From NCBI GenBank assembly GCA_029941825.1, contig JAPYTM010000034.1:1-8737 (forward strand): a stretch of 8,737 nt of DNA, given 5' to 3'. Below are positions 1-6,187 of the stretch, piece by piece (the stretch's first letter is position 1; each line of letters opens with the position of its first letter). A program made the position numbers and the translations under genes. The stretch is from Candidatus Nitrosopumilus sp. GTDB lineage: Archaea > Thermoproteota > Nitrososphaeria > Nitrososphaerales > Nitrosopumilaceae. Under the pieces are notes generated by a model. The model was not told the origin of the DNA and did not search any database. It saw nothing but the letters and a program-made list of their open reading frames with translations.

Positions 1-941
1 CCATCTAATTTTCCATATTGAGTAATTCCAGGATCAACTTGTAAGTCACGTGGAGATTCAAATGTTTTAACAATTTTTCCTTTATTTTGATAAAAATTTG
101 CCAGACCTGATGCAAGTGTACTTTTTCCAGAACCAGGAGCACCTGAAATCACAATACCTTCAGCCCTGTCAGAAAAACGTTTCATTAATTCTTCAGAGGC
201 ATCATAATCATCTAGAGATAATTTTACAATTGGATGAACTATTGTTATTTCAAAAGAATCTGAAAATGGAGGATAAGTGATGGCTATACGATAATCACCG
301 TGCTGAATCACAGTTGCTCCAGCCTTTGAAATCTCAACGGTACTGGAATCAGAGATATTTGATGTAGATATGATTTGAGATGAAATGGTCTCCAAATAGT
401 CACGCGAAAGAACATCATCACTAAGTTTAGTTAATGAAAAAGTACCAGGTTTTCCCTTTTTTGCTAAGGGATGTTGATTTTCCTTAAGATGTACACTCAT
501 GGTGTCAGCATCAAAAAATTTTAAAAATTCTAATGATTCATCTTTTACAACATATTTTAAAAATACGGATTCAATACCTTCAGCTTGTGCTACTAAATGT
601 TGTACATTATCAGAAGTGTAAAGAATTGCATCGTTTTGTTTAGCCATATCAGCAATGAGTGCATCTATTCTTCCACTTTTGGCAAGTTTGATATCATCAG
701 AGGAAAGGTGGGATCCCTTTAGAACTATGTTCAGTCCAAAACTACCAGATAATTCTTGTAATTTTTGGATTTTTTCTAATCCGATAAACCCTTGTTCTTT
801 TTTACTAGAAGCTTGGGACTGTAATTCATCTAAAACTGCTTGCGGAATAATTATTTCCAAGTTTCGAATAGATCCGGATTCAATTTGATTAATTAATTGG
901 CCGTTAATTATAACACTAGTATCAGCTACAATTTTTGACAA
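1..941 (-). CDS. PIN-domain / VirB11-like ATPase (COG1855 type), N-terminal part, cut by window edge
   Basis: About 313 residues are visible and the gene continues past the left edge. An N-terminal PIN domain (about residues 4-125) shows the acidic nuclease residues: D7 in VADTSVIING, E39 in LDEL, D93 in RIDALIAD and D111 in TSDN. A middle region of about 130 residues leads to a Walker A loop, GAPGSGKST (267-275), which begins the ATPase domain. This order matches archaeal PIN + secretion-type ATPase proteins of about 600 residues that usually end in a KH domain; the KH part would lie outside the window. The family is predicted to be an ATP-dependent RNA-processing or quality-control factor, but its substrate is not known to me. 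The start is TTG at 941: an in-frame TAA at 947-945 lies two codons upstream, and the next in-frame ATG (codon 99) would remove the PIN domain. No clear Shine-Dalgarno sequence is visible. It is divergent from the small ORF and tldD. Confidence 0.88.
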   Translation of the reverse strand, partial: MSKIVADTSVIINGQLINQIESGSIRNLEIIIPQAVLDELQSQASSKKEQGFIGLEKIQKLQELSGSFGLNIVLKGSHLSSDDIKLAKSGRIDALIADMAKQNDAILYTSDNVQHLVAQAEGIESVFLKYVVKDESLEFLKFFDADTMSVHLKENQHPLAKKGKPGTFSLTKLSDDVLSRDYLETISSQIISTSNISDSSTVEISKAGATVIQHGDYRIAITYPPFSDSFEITIVHPIVKLSLDDYDASEELMKRFSDRAEGIVISGAPGSGKSTLASGLANFYQNKGKIVKTFESPRDLQVDPGITQYGKLD

Positions 942-977
942 ATCTTATTCAATGATGGATTAAGTGTATGGCCTAAA

Positions 978-1078
978 TTACTTTTCTAAAATATCAGTAA
1001 TTGCTTTTAAAACAGCATTAAAATCAAATGGTTTTGAAAATCGGGCTCTACTTTTTCACTCATAATTTTAAAAGACAT
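978..1078 (-). pseudogene. Frameshifted C-terminal remnant of a response-regulator receiver domain
   Basis: Read on the minus strand, an ATG at 1078 opens MSFKIMSEKVEPDF. After a one-base frame change at the T run (plus-strand 1037-1040) the frame continues as SKPFDFNAVLKAITDILEK and stops with TAA at 980-978. The KPFDF...LLK-like tail is the typical end of CheY-type receiver domains (conserved Lys-Pro before helix 5). Restoring one T joins both halves into one frame. Nothing resembling the phospho-acceptor Asp, the DD pair or the rest of the receiver is visible upstream, and a TAG directly precedes the ATG. I read it as decayed remains of a two-component gene lost beside the PIN/ATPase gene. 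It could instead be chance similarity in a short stretch, or a base-calling error in what is still only a fragment. Confidence 0.5.
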
Positions 1079-1181
1079 CTAAGCAGACAAAATCTATTCA
1101 AAATTTGGCTTAAAGAAAACAAACTTGTAGAACTAAAATCGCTCACTCTCCTAAAAAAATGTAGATTAAGAAAAATAAAAT

Positions 1182-1316
1182 ATGGAACAAGTAAGAAATA
1201 GGGAATTTTACAAAAATTGTACAGAGTATTTTGAATTTTTACGTAAAAAAGGTACAATAGACTATGATTTTGAAGATGAGTATTACTTTACTATGCCTGC
1301 AATTTCAAATCATTAA
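1182..1316 (+). CDS. Hypothetical small protein, 44 residues
   Basis: A complete ATG-to-TAA frame encodes a hydrophilic peptide starting MEQVRNREFYKNCTEYF and ending YYFTMPAISNH. It is rich in aromatic and charged residues, has one cysteine, and has no membrane segment or signal peptide. The composition looks protein-like (varied residues, acidic DYDFEDE cluster) rather than like random AT-rich translation, which favours a real gene, but I do not recognise a family. An A-rich TATA-like stretch (1151-1160) lies about 27 nt before the ATG, matching the spacing seen at other genes here. It ends 41 nt before tldD on the same strand, so it could be transcribed with it. No function can be assigned. 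Confidence 0.55.
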   Translation: MEQVRNREFYKNCTEYFEFLRKKGTIDYDFEDEYYFTMPAISNH

Positions 1317-1357
1317 GAATAAAGAAGATTTACGAATCAGCAATAACTGTACAAATC

Positions 1358-2779
1358 ATGGACTTTGAATTACAAGATCTAGCAGATAAAGCAGTAAAAT
1401 ATGCCATGAATAACGGGGCGCAATATTGTGATAGTAGAGCAGAACAACAAGAAAGAAAAACAGTCCTAATAGAAAATGGGGAAATAGAATATGTTAGAAC
1501 AAATGATAATAAAGGAATTGGGGTTAGAGTGATTAAAAAAGGAGTATGGAGTTTTTTTTCAGTCACAGATCCAAATTCTTTTGAGAAGATAAAAAATGAA
1601 ATAAACAATGCTCTAAAAAATTCTATTCACTATACAAAAAATAAAAAAAACAAAATCAATCTGCATCCAAATTCTGTCAATAAAGTTAAGATAGAATATC
1701 CAGTTTTAAAAAAACCAGAATTAGAAGAATTAATAAAAATAGGATATGAATGCAATAAAATTATTTTAGATACTCCAAGAATCATTAAATCAATTACAAC
1801 ACCACAATATATTGTCAATTCAAAATATTTTGTGAACAGTGAAGGCTCAGAAATAATACAAAATTTTACAGATGTTATAATGGATATGACAGCTACTGCT
1901 CATGAATCAGGAATTACACAGTCAGTTAACATCACAGAAGGAGGAAGAGGAGGTATGGAACAAATTGTAAATAAAAATAAAATTCAACAAAGTTCACATG
2001 AGATTTCTTTAAAGGCATCACAACTAATTGATGCAAAACATGTGAAAGAAGAAAAATCAACAATCATAATGAATCCAGACTTTGTATCACTACTTACACA
2101 TGAAATACTTGGTCACCCATCTGAAGCAGACAGAGTTTTAGGAAAAGAAATGGCTTGGGCCGGAGGTGCATGGTGGAAAGGAAAAATTGGAGAACAAATT
2201 GGATCAGAAAATCTAAATGTATTTGATGATCCAACTATCAAAGAAAGTTTAGGATGGTATTATTTTGATGATGAAGGAGTTGAGACTAAAAAAACTACAC
2301 TTGTGGAAAAGGGTATTTTGATGAACCATATGCAAAATAGAGAAACTGCAAAAATGTTCAACGCACAGCCCACTGGAAATATGAGAGCGACAAACTACAG
2401 ATTCATGCCATTAATTCGTATGGCATGCACATGTATTGGAAATGGAGATTGGAAGGTAGATGAAATGATTAAAGAAGTAAAAAATGGATATCTAGTCTCA
2501 AATATGAAAATTCCATCAATTGATATGAGACGATACAATTGGAGTATTTCTTGTCAATATGCACAAAAAATTGAGAATGGTGAAGTTACAGATTTGTTAA
2601 GAGATGTAATTGTAATTGGCACAGCCCCAGAATTTTTTAAATCAATTGATGCATGTGGGAATGATTTTACAGTAAGGCCAATAACTAACTGTGGCAAAGG
2701 TGACCCTATGCAATCAATGATAATGGGTAATGGTGGACCAACAATACGGGGAGTTGCAACAGTAAAGAGTGTAAATTAA
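1358..2779 (+). CDS. tldD: TldD-type zinc metalloprotease (peptidase U62 family)
   Basis: 473 residues, the usual TldD length. The catalytic metal-binding HExxxH is present as HEILGH at residues 248-253, followed by PSEADR. The C-terminal domain carries the family's NCGKG segment with C445, the likely third metal ligand, and a glycine-rich end. TldD works with the inactive-site partner TldE as a heterodimeric cytosolic protease that trims unfolded or leader peptides (known for the family); the substrate here is unknown. An active HExxxH identifies this as TldD rather than TldE/PmbA. Unusually for the family, the next gene is not tldE but a DNA glycosylase 2 nt downstream, so the partner must be encoded elsewhere or be absent. 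The ATG at 1358 has no Shine-Dalgarno sequence, suggesting a leaderless or weakly led transcript. Confidence 0.93.
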   Translation: MDFELQDLADKAVKYAMNNGAQYCDSRAEQQERKTVLIENGEIEYVRTNDNKGIGVRVIKKGVWSFFSVTDPNSFEKIKNEINNALKNSIHYTKNKKNKINLHPNSVNKVKIEYPVLKKPELEELIKIGYECNKIILDTPRIIKSITTPQYIVNSKYFVNSEGSEIIQNFTDVIMDMTATAHESGITQSVNITEGGRGGMEQIVNKNKIQQSSHEISLKASQLIDAKHVKEEKSTIIMNPDFVSLLTHEILGHPSEADRVLGKEMAWAGGAWWKGKIGEQIGSENLNVFDDPTIKESLGWYYFDDEGVETKKTTLVEKGILMNHMQNRETAKMFNAQPTGNMRATNYRFMPLIRMACTCIGNGDWKVDEMIKEVKNGYLVSNMKIPSIDMRRYNWSISCQYAQKIENGEVTDLLRDVIVIGTAPEFFKSIDACGNDFTVRPITNCGKGDPMQSMIMGNGGPTIRGVATVKSVN

Positions 2780-2781
2780 AA

Positions 2782-3375
2782 ATGGGGAAAAAATTAGAGA
2801 TAGTAAAACAAAATGTCATAAAATGTACAAAGTGTGATCTTTCTAAAACAAGAACCAATTCAGTTCCAGGTAAAGGAAATTTTCAATCAGATGTAATCTT
2901 TGTAGGAGAAGCACCTGGAAAAAATGAAGATAAAAACGGTGAACCTTTTATTGGAATTGCAGGAAAAAAACTTACAGTTGCACTAGAAGAAGCAGGGGTT
3001 TCAAGAGATGAAATATACATCACAAATATTGTAAAATGTAGACCTCCAAATAATAGAGTTCCAAGCAATATCGAAAGAAATACATGTCAAGAATATCTTA
3101 AAGAGGAAATTTCCATAATCAAACCAAAAATAATTTGTATTTTAGGAAATACGGTATTCAATTCAATTTTAGGAGGATCTGAAATTACAAAATTTAGAGG
3201 AAAGATAGCACGAAAAAATAATATATTATATTTTATTACAATTCATCCAGCAGCTACAATATACAATCAAAAATTAGTCAGTGTTTTGAAAGAAGATATT
3301 GTAAAATTATTTAGTTTAATCAGAGAATTAAAAAATAGTAAAGATATCACAGTAGACATTGAATATACTTCCTAG
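2782..3375 (+). CDS. udg: Family-4 (Fe-S) uracil-DNA glycosylase
   Basis: 197 residues. It removes uracil from DNA (deaminated cytosine or misincorporated dUMP), starting base-excision repair. Motif 1, GEAPGKNEDKNGEPFIG, begins at residue 42, and the motif 2 histidine segment IHPAA has H155. Four cysteines at 15, 18, 86 (in KCRPPNNR) and 102 are spaced as the [4Fe-4S] ligands of thermophile/archaeal UDGa enzymes; together these define family 4. The start ATG lies 2 nt after the tldD stop, without a clear ribosome-binding site, so translation is probably coupled or re-initiated. The 3' end overlaps the next glycosylase gene by 17 nt. The neighbouring alkyladenine glycosylase makes a repair operon very likely. 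Confidence 0.94.
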   Translation: MGKKLEIVKQNVIKCTKCDLSKTRTNSVPGKGNFQSDVIFVGEAPGKNEDKNGEPFIGIAGKKLTVALEEAGVSRDEIYITNIVKCRPPNNRVPSNIERNTCQEYLKEEISIIKPKIICILGNTVFNSILGGSEITKFRGKIARKNNILYFITIHPAATIYNQKLVSVLKEDIVKLFSLIRELKNSKDITVDIEYTS

Positions 3376-3919
3376 AGAATTTTATTTTCAAGATACAGTT
3401 ACTGTTGCAAAAAATCTTCTTGGAAAAAGAATTGTAAGAAAGATAGGGGGACAAAAGATGACTGGAATTATCACAGAAACTGAGGCTTATAGTCATAAAG
3501 ATGACTCGGCAAGTCACGCATTTAGAAAAATAACTGAAAGAAACAAAGTAATGTTTGGAGATGTTGGAATGGCTTATGTTTATTTTACATATGGGATGCA
3601 TTATTGCTTTAATGTAGTAGCAAAACACCCTAAAATCAAAGCAGGTGCAGTTCTTATTCGTGCAATTGAGCCTGAAGAAGGAGTGAAGATAATGCAAAAA
3701 AATAGAAAAATTAAAAATTTAAAAAATCTTACAAATGGACCTGCAAAATTGACTCAAGCATTAGAGATAACAAAAAAACAGTACGGAATAGATTTAACAA
3801 AAAATTCAAAATTATTCATTGGTGATGGAATAAAAAAATCTAAAGAAATTTTTGTAAATCCTAGAATTGGAATTAAAGAATCAACTGATAAATTATGGAA
3901 TTTTAAAATAAAAATTTAA
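3359..3919 (+). CDS. aag: 3-methyladenine (alkyladenine) DNA glycosylase, AAG/MPG family
   Basis: 186 residues; excises alkylated and deaminated purines (3-methyladenine, hypoxanthine and others in this family). The N-terminus MNILPREFYFQDT is the standard family opening. The active site is intact by comparison with human AAG: E42 and Y44 in ETEAY (E125/Y127), H53 (H136), the intercalating-tyrosine region YVYFTYGMHYCFN (Y75, N85), and R101 in LIRAIEP (R182). The start is TTG at 3359: an in-frame TAG at 3353-3355 excludes anything longer, and the first ATG (codon 34) would delete the LPREFY and LLGK segments. It overlaps the uracil glycosylase by 17 nt in another frame, implying coupled translation. 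Its TAA overlaps the stop codon of the convergent VTT membrane-protein gene. Confidence 0.93.
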   Translation: MNILPREFYFQDTVTVAKNLLGKRIVRKIGGQKMTGIITETEAYSHKDDSASHAFRKITERNKVMFGDVGMAYVYFTYGMHYCFNVVAKHPKIKAGAVLIRAIEPEEGVKIMQKNRKIKNLKNLTNGPAKLTQALEITKKQYGIDLTKNSKLFIGDGIKKSKEIFVNPRIGIKESTDKLWNFKIKI

Positions 3920-4557
3920 TTTTTATCATCTTTGTTATTTTCATCCAAAGTCCAAGGGGCAAATTTTGCCATGATTCGTTGCCAATCTAATTTTAAAAGT
4001 AAAACAATGATTGCAGTCATTATTGCTGCAAAAATAAAAATTCCAATATAAACAGGAGTGGTGTCATCAACATTTTCCAAAAAAGGTTCTATGAAAGACA
4101 ATCCAACATAATGTGAAATAAAAACTATGATATAACTAAGAACTATTTTACCAGTAAGCGTTGCAATAAAAAATCTTTTTGGATTATACTTTGCGAGTCC
4201 TAATGGAATAAAAATTATATCATCAGGCATAGGAGTTGCCGCAGCAACAAATGCAGCAGCTGCACCATATCTTTTAACTAGTCTCTCAAATGGACGCATC
4301 CTTTTTCTAGTTTTTTCGTTCATAATTTTTCTTCCGCCAAAGCTTACAAAAAAGATAATTTGTTTTGCAACAGTAGCAGTAATGGCAGATAATAATGCTA
4401 AAACATGTAAATCATATTGATTGCCAACAGACATTGTAGCAAGTAACAAAAATCCAGGTAATGGAACAAAAGGAATAAGAGAACCAAAGAAATTAACTAG
4501 AGCTAAAATAAGATATCCATCATCAGGAGCAAATGGAAAGATATCACCAAATTCCAT
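3916..4557 (-). CDS. VTT/DedA-family (SNARE-associated) integral membrane protein
   Basis: 213 residues with about five hydrophobic stretches (roughly 15-43, 50-74, 98-121, 130-152 and 168-189) and a charged C-terminal tail (DENNKDDKN). VTT-type marks are a re-entrant PLPG segment (32-35), FGGRK (73-77), the second re-entrant TPMPDDIIFIPLG (108-120) and GKI (136-138). The wider DedA/VTT family includes lipid scramblases and flippase-like transporters (established for some members); the substrate here is not predictable. A TATA-like box 27 nt before the ATG suggests a leaderless mRNA. It is divergent from another VTT protein at 4813 and convergent with the alkyladenine glycosylase, overlapping it by 4 nt at the stop codons. 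Confidence 0.82.
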   Translation of the reverse strand: MEFGDIFPFAPDDGYLILALVNFFGSLIPFVPLPGFLLLATMSVGNQYDLHVLALLSAITATVAKQIIFFVSFGGRKIMNEKTRKRMRPFERLVKRYGAAAAFVAAATPMPDDIIFIPLGLAKYNPKRFFIATLTGKIVLSYIIVFISHYVGLSFIEPFLENVDDTTPVYIGIFIFAAIMTAIIVLLLKLDWQRIMAKFAPWTLDENNKDDKN

Positions 4558-4580
4558 AAATCAGACTATTTTTAGGTGCT

Positions 4581-4587
4581 ATTTAAT
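4581..4587 (-). promoter_or_regulatory. Candidate TATA box for the left VTT gene
   Basis: The minus strand reads ATTAAAT, centred 27 nt before the ATG at 4557. Archaeal TATA boxes sit about 25-27 nt before the transcription start, so transcription would begin at or next to the start codon. Confidence 0.4.
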
Positions 4588-4772
4588 GAAAACTGCCGCT
4601 TTTGAAGATTAAAAATATTAAACAATTCCAAATATTTAGAGTCAAGATTTAGTAATTCCAGGTTATACATATTTATGTTATTTAATATTAAAACTTAAAA
4701 AAATTCTCAAAGAAGAGATAAAATAATTGTGAATTAGATAGAAAACAAATGAAAATAAGATATCTCAAAAAC

Positions 4773-4782
4773 TATAATATAT
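4773..4782 (+). promoter_or_regulatory. Candidate TATA box for the right VTT gene
   Basis: TATAATATAT is centred about 36 nt before the ATG at 4813, predicting a leader of roughly 10 nt. A GGGG at 4798-4801 lies too far from the ATG to be a convincing Shine-Dalgarno sequence. Confidence 0.45.
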
Positions 4783-4812
4783 TGATTTATTCAAAATGGG
4801 GTTAAATCTATT

Positions 4813-5319
4813 ATGAGTTATGAATTATTTATGGAGTATTATCAACAGGCCCAAGAAATTCTAGCTAATAATACATTTCAAGAATATGGCATAATTGGTT
4901 TATTCCTTAACTCGTTATTGTCAGCTACGGCATTACCATTACCAACTGAAATTCTTACATCAGCCTTATTGATAGGTGGTGAAAATATTATTTTGGTAGT
5001 AATTGTATTAGTTGTAGGATCTATAATTGGAGGGCTGTTAAATTATTTTATTGGATTTGGTGGAAAAAAATTATTCAATAAATTCAAGAAAATGAAAAAT
5101 GAAAAAGAGGGTGAACACAAAAAGAAACATGATAAATTACTGGATAAATTTGGATGGAGTGCAATATTTTTTGCTTCTTGGATTCCAGTAATAGGGGATT
5201 TAATTTTAATTTCTGCAGGTGTAAAGAAAATGAAGTTCAGTAGATTCTTAATCTTCATGGTATCAGGTAAAATAGTTAAGACTGTTATTGTAGTAACGGG
5301 ATTAGGAACTTTATTTTAA
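4813..5319 (+). CDS. VTT-domain membrane protein, YqaA-like
   Basis: 168 residues. Hydrophobic segments lie at about 25-56, 59-82, 116-137 and 145-168. The two VTT-type re-entrant segments are ALPLPTEI (40-47) and SWIPVIGDLILISAG (122-136), with GFGGKK (81-86) and SGK (151-153) at the expected places. Between them is a strongly charged loop rich in Lys and Glu (about 87-112), probably cytosolic. Size and layout resemble YqaA-type proteins (COG1238). It is divergent from a longer VTT protein with the same order of motifs (FGG[R/K]K, then P..[D/G]D.I, then GK), so the two look like old paralogues or a functional pair. The likely role is lipid or small-molecule movement across the membrane, by family only. 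Confidence 0.8.
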   Translation: MSYELFMEYYQQAQEILANNTFQEYGIIGLFLNSLLSATALPLPTEILTSALLIGGENIILVVIVLVVGSIIGGLLNYFIGFGGKKLFNKFKKMKNEKEGEHKKKHDKLLDKFGWSAIFFASWIPVIGDLILISAGVKKMKFSRFLIFMVSGKIVKTVIVVTGLGTLF

Positions 5320-5525
5320 GAAATATTGTAATAAAATAACACAAGTAATTAGTAGTGTGATTAAATCAAATTTCAACAGACAAAATATTGTGAATGTGTA
5401 ATTGAAACATAATTAAAATATCAAAATGAATTTAAAATATCAGGTAAATTTTGGGAAATATATCATTTTTTTTGATCATTACAGAACAATATCATTAAAA
5501 TATCATCTTTTTACAACACAATTAG
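5320..5525. other. Intergenic region with repeated TTAAAATATCA
   Basis: 206 nt without a gene. It contains three exact copies of TTAAAATATCA, at 5413-5423, 5432-5442 and 5495-5505, the last serving as the likely TATA box of the next gene. It also has a run of eight Ts (5466-5473) flanked by ATCA and TGAT. The T run could end transcription of the VTT gene, but it lies about 147 nt after its stop. Confidence 0.45.
5495..5503 (+). promoter_or_regulatory. Candidate TATA box for the 124-residue protein
   Basis: TTAAAATAT is centred 27 nt before the ATG at 5526, which suggests a leaderless transcript. It is part of the third copy of the 11-nt repeat in this spacer. Confidence 0.45.
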
Positions 5526-5900
5526 ATGACAAAAAAAGATTTTGAACATATTTGTAATTCCATATCCAGCATAAGCCCATTTATCAGATTTGTGGGGGTA
5601 ATTGGTGATAGGGGTGAGTTATTAGCCTACAAAAGAAGGGTAGATTTGGTTCCACTGTTAAATGAAAAGAACACACATTTCCAATTTTCACATATTGCTA
5701 TGAAAACAGATCTGGAAGGGTTTTTTGATAAAAATCTAGGAGAAGTTGAATTTGTTTGGGAAGAAAGAAAGAAAGTTCAAACCATTTCTTTTGCAATTAA
5801 AAAATCACGAGTGTGGGTATCTATTGATAAAAAAGTGATCAGATCAGAAATGTTAAGAGTTATTGACTCGTGTTTACCAATTGTTAAAAAACATTCTTAG
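5526..5900 (+). CDS. Hypothetical protein, 124 residues, resembling a small family (DUF6659-like) of ammonia-oxidising archaea
   Basis: The protein has no signal peptide or membrane segment and should be cytosolic. The pattern (an N-terminal helix with C10, then IRFVGVIGDRGELLAYK, then PLL, a middle helix, FFDKNLGEVEFVWEERKK, and a strand-rich end with VWVSIDKK) resembles a small protein family I associate with ammonia-oxidising archaea (DUF6659, from memory). The strand-turn-strand beginning and overall length also recall roadblock/profilin-like sensory folds, which is inference. No catalytic motif is visible and the function is unknown. The ATG at 5526 follows a TATA-like box at the leaderless distance. 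It stands alone as a plus-strand unit. The reading frame stays open for 32 codons after the TAG stop (see the following region). Confidence 0.75.
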   Translation: MTKKDFEHICNSISSISPFIRFVGVIGDRGELLAYKRRVDLVPLLNEKNTHFQFSHIAMKTDLEGFFDKNLGEVEFVWEERKKVQTISFAIKKSRVWVSIDKKVIRSEMLRVIDSCLPIVKKHS

Positions 5901-6187
5901 ATATTGAAGTATGTTTATTGTGGGATTGATTTAGATTCATTAAGTATGACTGAGGGTCTAAAACATATTTTAGAACATAAAAATAAAATGCAAGAATAAA
6001 TTATGTCCAAAATATTATCATGAAAATATGAAAAGATAAATTATATTTGGTAATTAATGGGTTACACTACTTTTAGAAAATATTAGTTATAAAAAATTTA
6101 CAAAATAAAATCAAAGAAAAGGCAAAATTAGATTTAAAGAAAGTTATTCAAAAATATGTATAAACTGTATCTCAATTCAAAATTAAA
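5901..6187. other. Intergenic region with short open frames only
   Basis: 287 nt. After the TAG of the preceding gene the same frame runs open to a TAA at 5997-5999; a TTG at 5904 could start a 31-residue peptide ending EGLKHILEHKNKMQE. Further on, 6057-6086 encodes only MGYTTFRKY, and another frame (6077-6163) reads NLQNKIKEKAKLDLKK without a usable start. These may be gene debris or chance. No RNA gene or clear terminator is visible. Confidence 0.4.

Larger units (their letters stand above)
4558..4812. other. Divergent intergenic region between two VTT genes
   Basis: 255 nt of AT-rich sequence carrying the promoters of both flanking genes. I see no RNA gene or credible ORF. The heptamer AATTCCA occurs twice (about 4625 and 4653), and a TTAATATTAA palindrome sits near 4682; both are weak signals in sequence this AT-rich. 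Confidence 0.5.

Noticed and set aside
655..888. Plus-strand 77-codon open frame
   Set aside because: It lies antisense to the PIN domain, whose catalytic residues are intact, so it is a shadow frame.
1031..1208. Plus-strand open frame ending KIKYGTSKK before the small ORF
   Set aside because: It has no plausible start codon, overlaps the receiver remnant on the other strand and shows no family features.
1060..1257. Minus-strand 65-codon open frame (Phe/Leu/Ser-rich)
   Set aside because: It overlaps the receiver-domain remnant and the small plus-strand ORF, and its composition is that of reverse-complemented A-rich sequence.
3347..3697. Minus-strand 116-codon open frame
   Set aside because: It is antisense to the alkyladenine glycosylase and the end of the uracil glycosylase; its Cys/His/Phe-rich translation has no recognisable motif.
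5461..5478. Hairpin ATCA-T run-TGAT as an intrinsic terminator
   Set aside because: The stem is only 4 bp and it lies about 147 nt beyond the nearest upstream gene; I kept it only as part of the spacer description.
6057..6163. Possible broken gene: MGYTTFRKY followed in another frame by a Lys-rich helix
   Set aside because: The first piece is only 9 codons, the second has no start codon, and no family is recognisable; chance in AT-rich DNA explains it.
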